Position numbers and translations under genes: made by a program
NCBI GenBank assembly: GCA_038116745.1
Contig: JAYODW010000014.1
Span: 1-64,000, forward strand
Length of the DNA: 64,000 nt
Direction of reading: 5' to 3'
Source of the DNA: JAYODW01 sp038116745
Lineage (GTDB): Bacteria; Pseudomonadota; Gammaproteobacteria; Ga0077536
Notes under the pieces: model-generated
Databases searched by the model: none
The model's input: only the letters and a program-made list of their open reading frames with translations
Told to the model about the DNA's origin: nothing
Shown here: piece after piece, positions 34,761 to 43,074 of the stretch
How positions within the stretch are numbered: the stretch's first letter is position 1
Layout of the letters: each line of letters opens with the position of its first letter

Positions 34761-35915
34761 ATGACCGACCGTATTCTCACCACTCATACCGGTAGCCTGC
34801 CGCGCCCGTCTGACCTGATCCAGGCGATGTGGGCACAGGCCGACGGGGTGCCGGTGGACGCTGAAGCGCTTGAGATGCGCGTTGCCGCCGCAGTGGATGA
34901 AATCGTGGCACGACAGCTTGCGGCCGGGCTGGCGGTCGTGAACGACGGGGAAGTGTCCAAACCCAGCTATGCCACCTACGTGAAAGATCGCCTGCGGGGA
35001 TTCGGGGGCGATTCGGTGCAGAACTACTATTTCGCCGACCTGGCAGAGTATCCGCGCAGCAGCGACATCGTGGCAGCCAATCCCGGACGTCGTAAGCGTG
35101 CGGCGCCGGCCTGCAATGGCCCGATTTCGGTCGGTGATCGCGATGCCGCGCAGGCCGATATGGCCCGTCTCACGACTGCCGCGGCTGAGAAGGGCGCAAC
35201 TCGTCTGTTCTCCAGCGCAGCTTCTCCGGGGGTGGTGTCGCTGTTTTTTGACAACACGTTTTATCCCAGCGATGAGGAATATCTTTTCGCCATCGCGGAA
35301 GCCATGCGTCATGAGTACGAGGCAATCGCGGCAGCGGGAGCAGTAGTCCAGCTTGACTGCCCTGACCTGGCGATGGGCCGGCATTCAAGCTACGCCGGTC
35401 TGGACGCGTCAGCGTTCCGCGCGCGAATTGCGCTGAACATCGAGGCGCTGAATCACGCGGTGCGTAACATCCCTGCAGAGCAGCTGCGGCTGCACGTGTG
35501 CTGGGGAAATTATCCAGGACCGCATCATTGCGACGTTGCGCTCGCGGAGATTATCGATCTGCTTTGGCGCGCAAAGCCGCAGACGCTGCTGTTCGAGGCT
35601 GCTAACCCACGCCATGCGCATGAATGGACATTGTTCGAATCTACCCAGGTACCCGATGACCGCATTCTGTGTCCTGGCGTCATCGAGCCGCAGTCGAACT
35701 ACATCGAGCACCCCGAGCTGGTTGCCCAGCGCATTGAGCGCTACGCCCGGCTCGTAGGGCGCGAGCGGGTCATGGCCGGCGTTGACTGCGGCTTCAGCAT
35801 CCATGTCGGCATGCAGGGGATCGATCCGGATGTGGTGTGGGCCAAGCTGGCCGCCCTGAGCGAGGGAGCTGCGCTGGCCACGGACCGTTTGTGGGGAAAA
35901 CGCTCCGGAGCTTAG
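34761..35915 (+). CDS. MetE-like zinc-dependent methyltransferase, second paralogue
   Basis: 384 aa from ATG 34761, where family similarity begins (ILTTHTGSLPRPSDL). The same landmarks as in the copy at 6442 are present: QLDCPDLAMGRH, LHVCWGNYPGPHHCD, GVIEPQSNYIEHPE and AGVDCGFSIH. The two proteins are clearly homologous but diverged in the middle, so this is an old duplication or two acquisitions. It lacks the homocysteine/folate N-terminal half of MetE. It is separated from ABM-SDR-LLM genes by 73 bp and may belong to their pathway. Substrate not evident. Confidence 0.85.
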   Translation: MTDRILTTHTGSLPRPSDLIQAMWAQADGVPVDAEALEMRVAAAVDEIVARQLAAGLAVVNDGEVSKPSYATYVKDRLRGFGGDSVQNYYFADLAEYPRSSDIVAANPGRRKRAAPACNGPISVGDRDAAQADMARLTTAAAEKGATRLFSSAASPGVVSLFFDNTFYPSDEEYLFAIAEAMRHEYEAIAAAGAVVQLDCPDLAMGRHSSYAGLDASAFRARIALNIEALNHAVRNIPAEQLRLHVCWGNYPGPHHCDVALAEIIDLLWRAKPQTLLFEAANPRHAHEWTLFESTQVPDDRILCPGVIEPQSNYIEHPELVAQRIERYARLVGRERVMAGVDCGFSIHVGMQGIDPDVVWAKLAALSEGAALATDRLWGKRSGA

Positions 35916-35988
35916 TTGATCGCGGTCGCGGTACCGTGCTCTGAACGTAAAACTCAGTTTCGATTGTTCAACCGAGAAGGAAAGCTTC

Positions 35989-36282
35989 ATGACCTGTCTG
36001 GTACACATCGAGTTTCGCGCCCGCGAGGCGAGTGTCCCCCAACTGCTGACGTGGCTGCGCGAGATCCTGCCGGACACCCGCGGACGGGAAGGATGCGTAT
36101 CGGTTGCGGTGGCGCGGAATCAGGATGATCCCCTCGCTTTTGCTTTCATCGAACAGTGGGATTCCCGCGCGCACTATGAGCGCTACTTCGCCTGGCGTGA
36201 GGAGGAAGGTGTGCTGGCCGAGCTGGCCGGCCTGATCGACGGCGAGGCGACTTTCCGCTTCTTCGACTACGTCGGGCTGTGA
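35989..36282 (+). CDS. Antibiotic biosynthesis monooxygenase (ABM)-domain protein
   Basis: 97 aa from ATG 35989 with AAGGAAAG upstream. ABM ferredoxin-like barrel: CLVHIEFRAREASVPQLLTW, then GREGCVSVAVARNQDDP and FAFIEQWDSRAHYERYF. Members are cofactor-free oxygenases, haem-degrading enzymes or quinol-binding helpers. First of a plus-strand group followed by SDR and luciferase-like enzymes. Confidence 0.88.
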   Translation: MTCLVHIEFRAREASVPQLLTWLREILPDTRGREGCVSVAVARNQDDPLAFAFIEQWDSRAHYERYFAWREEEGVLAELAGLIDGEATFRFFDYVGL

Positions 36283-36340
36283 TGGCAGTGCTCAGGATCG
36301 CGCCTCCGGGACCCCTGCTCGATTCGTGGGGCTCGCAGTG

Positions 36341-37087
36341 ATGAGCGATGAGTTTGCGACCCGGGTTGCGCTGGTCAATGCCGCCGCGGGCTCGGGGATC
36401 GGGAGCGCGGTAGTGCGCGCACTGCTCGAACGGGGCGTCCGCGTGATGGCCACAGACCGCAGTGAGCGAAGGCTCGCGCGACTCCGGGAGGCGATGGAAA
36501 CACGGTTCGGGGCGGATTGCCTCGAGATCCGGACCGCAGACGCGTCAGATGAGTCGGCGGTCAGGCGCTCGATAGAAGACACCAAGGCTGTATTCGGTCA
36601 GCTGGACATGCTGGTGAACAACGTCGGGTTCAATGCGCTTTCCACGCTGCCTAACACGGAGCTGACTGCCTGGCGTGGGGTGCTCGACAGCTGTCTCACC
36701 TCCCATTTCCTGCATATCAAGCACGCCTGGCCTTATCTTCTCGAGGCCGATTACCCCTGCGTGGTGAACATCAGTTCGCTCGCCGCGGAGTCGCCTACCG
36801 CGATGGGAGAGGCGGCGTATGCAGCGGCGAAAGCCGGTGTGCTCGGACTGACCCGCGCGGCAGCAGCCGAAGGCGCACCGTTGATCCGGGTGAACGCGGT
36901 GATGCCCGGCTTGATCTGGAATGACAACCTGGCCCGGGGGATCCCCGAGGACTATATCGATCGCTACCGAGCTGCCCTGCCGTTGCAGCGCCCCGGTACA
37001 CCGGAAGAGGTCGCGCAGACAGTGCTCTACGCCTGTTCGCGCGCAAGCGCTAGTACCACCGGCGCCGTCCTGCGTGTGGCCTGCTGA
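36341..37087 (+). CDS. Short-chain dehydrogenase/reductase
   Basis: 248 aa from ATG 36341 (a GTG 15 bases upstream is in frame). The Rossmann glycine motif is NAAAGSGIGSAV, unusually lacking the first TG pair; NNVG (LVNNVGFNALS), catalytic Ser in VVNISSLAAES and YAAAK are all in place. NAD(P)-dependent oxidoreduction of an alcohol or ketone. The next gene starts 8 bp later, so the two are coupled. Confidence 0.9.
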   Translation: MSDEFATRVALVNAAAGSGIGSAVVRALLERGVRVMATDRSERRLARLREAMETRFGADCLEIRTADASDESAVRRSIEDTKAVFGQLDMLVNNVGFNALSTLPNTELTAWRGVLDSCLTSHFLHIKHAWPYLLEADYPCVVNISSLAAESPTAMGEAAYAAAKAGVLGLTRAAAAEGAPLIRVNAVMPGLIWNDNLARGIPEDYIDRYRAALPLQRPGTPEEVAQTVLYACSRASASTTGAVLRVAC

Positions 37088-37095
37088 GACATAAG

Positions 37096-38463
37096 ATGAA
37101 AAAAAGGATGTATTTCAACGCGTTCCGCATGAACTGCGTCACGCATATGTCGCCGGGGCTGTGGGTGCGGGACGATGACCACATGGTCGATTACTGCGAT
37201 TTGCAGCACTGGATCGATTTTGCACGCCTGCTCGAGCGCGGCTGTTTCGATGGACTTTTCATGGCGGACATCGTGGGCCCGTACGACGTGTTCGGAGGCA
37301 ATCGGGATGCGACTGCCCGTGGCGCGACCCACTTTCCGGTTAACGATCCCATGCTCCTGGTGCCGGCCATGGCGGCGGCTACAGAGCACCTCGGGTTCGG
37401 TTACACCAGCTCCATCATGCAGCACCATCCGTTCTCTTTTGCGCGCCAGGTGTCGACCCTTGACCACCTGACCCGGGGTCGCGTGGCCTGGAACATAGTG
37501 ACTTCGTTCACGCGCAGCGCCGCGCGGAACTTCGGTCTGGACGACCTGCCCGACCATGACGAGCGCTATCGCATGGCACAGGAGTATGCGCGTCTGTGCT
37601 ACCGCCTGTGGGAGGACAGCTGGGCTGACGATGCGGTCGTGCGCGATCGCCCGGGTGGTCGGTACGCGGAGCCCTCTCGAATCCGGGATATCGAGCACGA
37701 TGGGGAGTACTACCGCTCGCACGGGTGCCATCTGTGCGAGCCCTCGCCACAGCGCACGCCGGTCCTGTTCCAGGCCGGGACCTCGGAGCCGGGCAGTAAT
37801 TTCGCGGCTGAGCACGCCGAGTGCATCTTTGTCATTGGCGCCGATGAGAAGGTGGCCGGTGAGTATGGACGCGGGATCCGGGAGCGCATGGCTCGATTCG
37901 GGCGCAAACCGGACGACGTAATCTGCTTTGCCTATATGAAGATCATCACTGGCGCCTCCGATGCGGAGGCCACTAGGAAGTACGAAGAGCTGCTCGAGCA
38001 GATCAGTTACGACGGGGCGATGGCCCTGCTCTGTGGCTGGACCGGAATAGATTTCAGCGCCTACGACCCGGACAGCCCGATCGAATACATCGAGACCAAC
38101 TCCGTCAGAACCGTATTGCACAGCTTCACGCTGGCGGATCCCGGGCGCACCTGGACGCTGCGGGACGTGGCGCGGTTTGTGGGGATCGGGGGCGCAGGCC
38201 CGGTACTGGTCGGCTCTCCGGAACGCATTGCGGACACGCTCGAGACCTGGACCGAAGCGGGGGTAGACGGTTTCAACCTGTCCTTCGCGACGATGCCGCA
38301 CTCCTTCGAGGACTTCATCGACGGCGTAGTGCCGCTGCTACAGCGTCGCGGTCGCATGCAGAGGGAATATGCGCCAGGCACCATGCGGGAGAAGCTTTTT
38401 CCCGGGCGCGCAGCCCGTCTCACGGCGCCACATCCTGCGGCGCTGGTGCGGCGTCCCTGGTAG
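37096..38463 (+). CDS. NtaA/DmoA-type FMN-dependent monooxygenase (luciferase-like family)
   Basis: 455 aa from ATG 37096. The DszA/NtaA/SnaA pattern is clear: LMADIVGPYDVF-like N-terminus (FMADIVGPYDVFGG), GFGYTSSIMQHHPFSFARQV, RGRVAWNIVTSFTRSAARNFG and YRMAQEYARLCYRLWEDS. Such two-component enzymes use FMNH2 from a separate reductase to oxygenate amines, sulfides or sulfones (EDTA/NTA, dimethylsulfide, dibenzothiophene sulfone). The reductase could be the one at 22584. Substrate unknown. Confidence 0.9.
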   Translation: MKKRMYFNAFRMNCVTHMSPGLWVRDDDHMVDYCDLQHWIDFARLLERGCFDGLFMADIVGPYDVFGGNRDATARGATHFPVNDPMLLVPAMAAATEHLGFGYTSSIMQHHPFSFARQVSTLDHLTRGRVAWNIVTSFTRSAARNFGLDDLPDHDERYRMAQEYARLCYRLWEDSWADDAVVRDRPGGRYAEPSRIRDIEHDGEYYRSHGCHLCEPSPQRTPVLFQAGTSEPGSNFAAEHAECIFVIGADEKVAGEYGRGIRERMARFGRKPDDVICFAYMKIITGASDAEATRKYEELLEQISYDGAMALLCGWTGIDFSAYDPDSPIEYIETNSVRTVLHSFTLADPGRTWTLRDVARFVGIGGAGPVLVGSPERIADTLETWTEAGVDGFNLSFATMPHSFEDFIDGVVPLLQRRGRMQREYAPGTMREKLFPGRAARLTAPHPAALVRRPW

Positions 38464-38600
38464 GGCAGCAGCGCCCGCGGACAGACAGCGCCGGCAGTCG
38501 AGGTATCGGCGCCGATTCCTGCAGCATCTCAACAGTCGCTTCAGCGCAAAGTCGCTACACTCGGGCTTCAACGCAGATTTTCCTGGGAGAGGAGTGAACT

Positions 38601-39458
38601 ATGAAGGTTGGCATCATGCCGCTGTTCGGCGGCGAAACAGCACAGCCCCAGTACGTCGCGCGCATTGCAAAAGAGCTCGAAGAGCGGGGTTTCCATTCGG
38701 TGTGGGCGGTAGACCATATCCTCCTCCCAGTCGAGTTCAGCTCGAAATATCCTTACGCGGCGGATGGCTCGTTCCCGGTTGACCCCACGATACAGGGGCT
38801 CGAGCCCTTTAACCTGCTGTGTTTTATCGCTGCGCACACCAGCACGATCAGGCTTGGCACGGGTGTCGTGGTGGTCCCGCAGCGCAATCCGAGTCTGACC
38901 GCCAAACAGGTCGCCGATCTGGATGTTCTATGCAGCGGGCGTTTCGATTTCGGCGTTGGGGTCGGCTGGCTGGCGGAGGAGTTCGCGGCGCTCGAAGAGC
39001 CCTGGGAACAGCGCGGCACGCGTACCGATGACTACCTGCGCCTGATGCAGGCGCTATGGACGGAACACGAATCGAGCTATCAGGGGCGGTTCCGCGCCCT
39101 GCCGCGTGTCACGCAGTATCCGAAGCCGGTGCAGAAACCGCATCCGCCGCTGTATTTCGGCGGCGAATCGGAGCCCGCTCTGCGGCGGGTGGCACGCTTC
39201 GGTCACTGGTACGGACTCGACATGCTGCCCGAAGAGATGCCGGCGAAAATGGCCGCGCTCAAGGCGCACTGTGACCGCGAGGGACGCGACGTCAACGACG
39301 TCAGAGTGGCCGTATGTCCGTACGCCAAGCCCTGCGATCGGGACGCGCTCAAGCGCTATGAGGACGCGGGGGTCGATCAGGTGATCATGGCGGCGTTCGT
39401 GCCTGGACAGGCGGCGATGGAGCGCGCGATCGACCAGGTGGCGGCAGCCCTGCTCTGA
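38601..39458 (+). CDS. Luciferase-like (TIGR03619-type F420/FMN-dependent) oxidoreductase
   Basis: 285 aa from ATG 38601 with GGAGAGGAG upstream. Family landmarks: MKVGIMPLFGG, ELEERGFHSVWAVDHILLP, TIRLGTGVVVVPQRNPSL, GRFDFGVGVGWLAEEF. Whether it uses FMN or F420 is not decided by the sequence as read. It is 137 bp after the NtaA-type gene. Confidence 0.88.
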   Translation: MKVGIMPLFGGETAQPQYVARIAKELEERGFHSVWAVDHILLPVEFSSKYPYAADGSFPVDPTIQGLEPFNLLCFIAAHTSTIRLGTGVVVVPQRNPSLTAKQVADLDVLCSGRFDFGVGVGWLAEEFAALEEPWEQRGTRTDDYLRLMQALWTEHESSYQGRFRALPRVTQYPKPVQKPHPPLYFGGESEPALRRVARFGHWYGLDMLPEEMPAKMAALKAHCDREGRDVNDVRVAVCPYAKPCDRDALKRYEDAGVDQVIMAAFVPGQAAMERAIDQVAAALL

Positions 39459-39505
39459 GAACGTTTGGGCACTGCAGGCGCTTTGATATTCCCGGTTTGC
39501 TGGTA

Positions 39506-40003
39506 GTGAGTGAGTTGAGTACCGACCCGAGGCTGGTGGGACGCTGCGCCTGTGGTGCGGTGACTTATACGGCGTGTGAAGCGCCGCTGTTCGTGCAGGC
39601 CTGCCATTGCCGTGACTGCCAGCGCACTACCGGCAGCGGCTTCGTCGTGCACATCGTGCTCAGCCAGGCCGCGCTGGTTGTGCGGGGAGAAACCCGGGTC
39701 GGCAGTGGGCCTACCGGCAGTGGTGCCGGCTGTGAGCTGAACGCCTGCGCAGCCTGCGGGGTGATCCTGTGGACCCGCTACCTTTACCACGAGGCACCCG
39801 TCGTTGCGCTGCGGGCCGGGACCCTGCTGGACCCGGGCGCGGTTGTACCCCAGGCGCACATCTTCGTGCGCGACAAACTGCCCTGGCTGGAGCTCGAGCC
39901 GGATATGCCGACCTTCGATGCTGGCGCTTCGCGCGAACAGATATGGCCGGCCGCGAGCCTTGCGCGCTATGCCGCGCTGGCCCACGCGGCACAGCAGATC
40001 TGA
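39506..40003 (+). CDS. GFA-family (Mss4-like) zinc protein, second copy
   Basis: 165 aa if GTG 39506 is used; TTG 39497 is also in frame and neither has a good ribosome site. Zinc cysteines: CACGAVTY, CHCRDCQRTTGSGF and the CxxC of NACAACGVILWTR. Longer than the GFA protein at 17750, with an extra C-terminal helix. No linked glutathione or formaldehyde gene. Convergent with the secreted protein gene downstream (8 bp between stops). Confidence 0.87.
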   Translation: MSELSTDPRLVGRCACGAVTYTACEAPLFVQACHCRDCQRTTGSGFVVHIVLSQAALVVRGETRVGSGPTGSGAGCELNACAACGVILWTRYLYHEAPVVALRAGTLLDPGAVVPQAHIFVRDKLPWLELEPDMPTFDAGASREQIWPAASLARYAALAHAAQQI

Positions 40004-40011
40004 GGTTGCCG

Positions 40012-40794
40012 TCAGGGCACCAGGAAAGTCGTGCGATCAAGGCCCGTGTTGCCGGTCAGCGGGTCGTAGGCGTAGACGGTGACTGCGTAAAGACCGGGCA
40101 AGTCAAGCGGCACTGTAGCCGCGAACTGACTGGTTTCTCCGGCGTAGCGTAAAGCGACCTCCTTGACCCTGCCGTCATCGTGCTGCACCAGGGCGCGCAC
40201 CTCGTAGTGGTCGGCATTCCACATACCGCCGGGCTCAACCGGACAGCCGCACATCATGGTCACGTTGGCGCGCAGCTCGATCTCGGTCACCGCTCCGTTC
40301 AGCTTGATGTGCGCGGGTGGCGCGAGGATGTCCACGACGAAACCAGGCATTTCGAGCACCCAGCCGTGGCCGCCGTTCAGATGCCGTCCCGGGATGACCC
40401 ATTGGCTCGCGGTAACCCGCACAGCGGACTGCAGCTGCGCCATGGGGCCGCGCGCCTCCACCTCGAGCAGTCGCGGGGCCGCAAGGTCGAGCGTGACGTT
40501 GAATGCAGCAGCATCGTCCGCAGCCAGCAGCGCACGGCGGCCGCCGTCCGTATGCATCGCGCGTTTGGTGTCGCCTGTGCTGCCCACCGTCAGGCCGCTG
40601 GCGAGAAGCTCTCCAGTCAGGCCGTCACGGATGACGATCTGAGCACCTCCCATGCTGCTGCCGACAAATTTGGCGTCGCGGCTGAGTACGCGCACCGTGA
40701 TTTCGGTCGGAGTCGCCTGCACGGTACCTGCCGTCAGAAGCCCGAGCAGCAGACTCAGAAAAGGGACTGTCGATACGGCGGGTGCGATGTTCAT
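40012..40794 (-). CDS. Secreted protein of unknown function with CGCPxxPGGxW motif
   Basis: 260 aa from ATG 40794, chosen because GGAGGT sits at ideal spacing and a signal peptide follows immediately (hydrophobic core FLSLLLGLLTAGTVQA). The mature part looks like two or three Ig/transthyretin-like beta-sandwiches: ITVRVLSRDAKFVGSSMGGA, VRVTASQWVIPG and a terminal LPGLYAVTVYAYDPLTG. A distinctive CGCPVEPGGMWNADHYEV stretch, with two cysteines two residues apart, could bind metal. No family recognised. Confidence 0.8.
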   Translation of the reverse strand: MNIAPAVSTVPFLSLLLGLLTAGTVQATPTEITVRVLSRDAKFVGSSMGGAQIVIRDGLTGELLASGLTVGSTGDTKRAMHTDGGRRALLAADDAAAFNVTLDLAAPRLLEVEARGPMAQLQSAVRVTASQWVIPGRHLNGGHGWVLEMPGFVVDILAPPAHIKLNGAVTEIELRANVTMMCGCPVEPGGMWNADHYEVRALVQHDDGRVKEVALRYAGETSQFAATVPLDLPGLYAVTVYAYDPLTGNTGLDRTTFLVP

Positions 40795-40890
40795 GGATAG
40801 ACCTCCAACATAGAATGCGCCGGGATACGCAGGCGTCGGTCTCGAGCGGCCGACCCGGGAGTGCATGGTAAGTCACGCGGGAGACACGAT

Positions 40891-41865
40891 ATGAGACCGG
40901 TCCGATTCGGTGTTTTTCTACCCACGGGAAATCTGGACGAGGCGATTGAGGCCGCGATATCCGCCGATCGCGACGGGTTCTATTCGGTCTCTTTGAACGA
41001 CCATTTCTGGAGCCCGCTTGGCGAGGCCAGCACGCCCCAGCTTGAATGTTTCACCGCCCTCACGGCGATAGCCCGTCACACCAGCCGCGTAAAGCTCGCG
41101 CCTGCCGTTGCAGCCGCCTCGTTCCGCACGCCGGCGATGCTGGCGAGAATCCTGGTGACGCTCGACCTGGCCAGTCAGGGTCGCGTCATTGCCGGACTGG
41201 GCGCCGGCTGGCAGGACAAGGAATACCTTGCCCATGGCTATCGCTTTCCGTCGCTCAAAGAACGCCTGGAGCAGCTCGACGAGACCATTCAAATAGTCAA
41301 AGCCATTTGTGAGGATGAGGTCCCGACTTTCAAGGGGCAGCATTTCGGGATTGCAGGCGCGCTGAACGGTTTGAAGCCGGTGCAGCGGCCCTTGCCCCTC
41401 ATGCTCGGCGGCTCCGGGACCGGTTTGCTGCGGATCGCCGCACGCGAAGCGCATGTCATGAATCTCATCCCGCCGACCGGCAACGGTAAGGACTTCGTGA
41501 ACGATCCGGTCGCGGCGGTGAAGTTCGATATGGCTACGTTGAAGCAGCGGATCGCATTGCTGCACGAATTCATGCGTGAAGAGAATCGCGACCCGGAGGA
41601 GATGGAACTCGGCGGTCTGCTGCTGATGGGCCTGTCCAACGATCCCGACGACCCGCAGCTGCGTGGGATCGCAAGCATGATTGGTTTCCCCGATTACGCC
41701 ACCGCGCAGCGCGCCCCGGTCACGTTGCTTGGTACCCCGGCCGAGGTGCGCGAAGAGCTGAGTCGGCGGATCGCCGAGACTGGCGTGACCTACTACATCA
41801 TGGTCATGGCCACGCCGGATACCCAGGCGCTGTTTGTCAACGAGGTCATGCCGGCGTTTGTTTGA
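40891..41865 (+). CDS. Luciferase-like flavin/F420-dependent oxidoreductase (third)
   Basis: 324 aa from ATG 40891 with GGAGA upstream; the 10-codon extension is not needed. Landmarks: RFGVFLPTGNLDEAIEAA, SVSLNDHFWSP, GRVIAGLGAGWQDKEYLAHG and LPLMLGGSGTGLLRIAA. Only loosely similar to the enzymes at 37096 and 38601. Divergent from the secreted protein gene, and followed after 91 bp by a methyltransferase. Confidence 0.88.
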   Translation: MRPVRFGVFLPTGNLDEAIEAAISADRDGFYSVSLNDHFWSPLGEASTPQLECFTALTAIARHTSRVKLAPAVAAASFRTPAMLARILVTLDLASQGRVIAGLGAGWQDKEYLAHGYRFPSLKERLEQLDETIQIVKAICEDEVPTFKGQHFGIAGALNGLKPVQRPLPLMLGGSGTGLLRIAAREAHVMNLIPPTGNGKDFVNDPVAAVKFDMATLKQRIALLHEFMREENRDPEEMELGGLLLMGLSNDPDDPQLRGIASMIGFPDYATAQRAPVTLLGTPAEVREELSRRIAETGVTYYIMVMATPDTQALFVNEVMPAFV

Positions 41866-41956
41866 TGTCAGCCCCACGTTCTGAACGCGTGTTTGCGCCG
41901 TGCGCTGGCTGTCTCCTGTCTTCGTGCCTGCGCAGATGAGTGCCGACTGAGCGCTG

Positions 41957-42844
41957 ATGCTGCCCCGGGTGCGCAGCCGCACGGCTGAAATAACGGCCGC
42001 GATCCGAGCGCTGCATCTGCGCTATGACCCTGACCCGGTTTTCATCGATCCCTGCGCAGAGGCGCTGACCAGCCCTTGGTGGCGAATGGTCGCGCGCTGG
42101 AGCTGGCTGCATGCATTGATTGTCAAACGTTTGCTCCGTCATCTGCGGCCGGTCCACGGCTGGATTCTGGTCCGCGACCGCCTGACGGAAGACAGTCTGC
42201 GCGCGTTCGCCAGCGCTGGTGGAGGGCAGTGTGTACTGCTCGGTGCGGGCTTTGACTCGACCGCGCTGCGTCGGCCCACAGGTCTGGAAAGTCTGAGGAT
42301 GATAGAGGTTGACCATCCGGCTACCCAGGCGGTCAAGCTCAAGCGTGCGGCAAAGATCGGTGACGCGCGCGCGCAGCACAGCGGGTTCGAGACGCTGGCA
42401 CTTGATTTCGAGCACGAGCGTCTGCCCGCAGCGCTCGCCCGCAGTAGCTTCGACCCTCACGCGCCGACGTTTTTCGTCTGGCAGGGCGTGGTCTATTACC
42501 TCAGCGACCGGGCCATTGGCGAGGTTCTGGCCGATCTCTCAAGGCTGGCTGCGCCCGGCAGTGAACTGATGTTCGACTTTCTCCTGCCGCCCGCGGTGAT
42601 GGGGCAGGCGCAGGCTGCGGTGCAGTCCTCGGCCGGAGATTTCACAGCGCGACTCGGCGAGCACTATGTCAGCTTTCACACCGTCGATGAGGTCCACAGT
42701 CTTGCGGCGCAGGCCGGTTTCGAAGTGCTTGAGATTCTCCTGGACGAAGCACTCGAGCGGCGCTACCTGGCAGGGCGTGCGGATGACCTGTGTGTCATGC
42801 GCGGTTTTGGTATCGCGCATCTGCGTAAGCCAGCTGCCGCCTGA
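41957..42844 (+). CDS. LCM/TIGR00027-family SAM-dependent methyltransferase
   Basis: 295 aa from ATG 41957. Family signatures: LLGAGFDSTALRRP, IEVDHPATQAVKLKRA and FVWQGVVYYLSDRAI. These enzymes methylate carboxylates or other small groups; actinobacterial and proteobacterial members are mostly uncharacterised. Its last ~200 bp (from 42638) and part of the following non-coding DNA recur in decayed form at 46141-46380, on the far side of the PEP-synthase-like pair. Confidence 0.9.
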   Translation: MLPRVRSRTAEITAAIRALHLRYDPDPVFIDPCAEALTSPWWRMVARWSWLHALIVKRLLRHLRPVHGWILVRDRLTEDSLRAFASAGGGQCVLLGAGFDSTALRRPTGLESLRMIEVDHPATQAVKLKRAAKIGDARAQHSGFETLALDFEHERLPAALARSSFDPHAPTFFVWQGVVYYLSDRAIGEVLADLSRLAAPGSELMFDFLLPPAVMGQAQAAVQSSAGDFTARLGEHYVSFHTVDEVHSLAAQAGFEVLEILLDEALERRYLAGRADDLCVMRGFGIAHLRKPAAA

Positions 42845-42865
42845 CGCTCACGGTCATTTCCTGAA

Positions 42866-42888
42866 CGGTGGGTGAAGAGCCCACGCCC
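42866..42888. repeat. 23-bp hairpin-forming repeat, copy 1
   Basis: Stem GTGGGT (42868-42873) with GCCCAC (42879-42884), loop GAAGA. The identical 23 bases occur at 46358-46380 in the same position relative to the decayed methyltransferase copy. Perfect conservation in otherwise diverged surroundings suggests a constrained structure such as a terminator-like hairpin. Confidence 0.7.
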
Positions 42889-43074
42889 GGCTCACAGGCG
42901 GCCCCGACAATGCTTGAGGTCTGTGGCTGCCGGGAAGACGAAGTGCGGGCGAGGTTCAATATCCCCGCCTGCCGGGATCATGCATCGTCTTGAAAACACT
43001 GAGCGCTGACGCGCTGGTTGCAAAGACCGCAGCCAGCGCGAGCAGAAATCTGTTGGCGCTGACCGGGCGGAATC
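42889..43074. other. Short intergenic region, no gene seen
   Basis: Spacer between the methyltransferase hairpin and the stop of the ATP-grasp/CNB gene. It includes GGGATCATGCATCGTCTTG... (42976 onward), which again resembles sequence at 46396 onward. No ribosome site or protein pattern was found. Confidence 0.5.

Noticed and set aside
37027..38301. 424-codon frame antisense to the NtaA-type monooxygenase
   Set aside because: The sense strand carries clear luciferase-family motifs.
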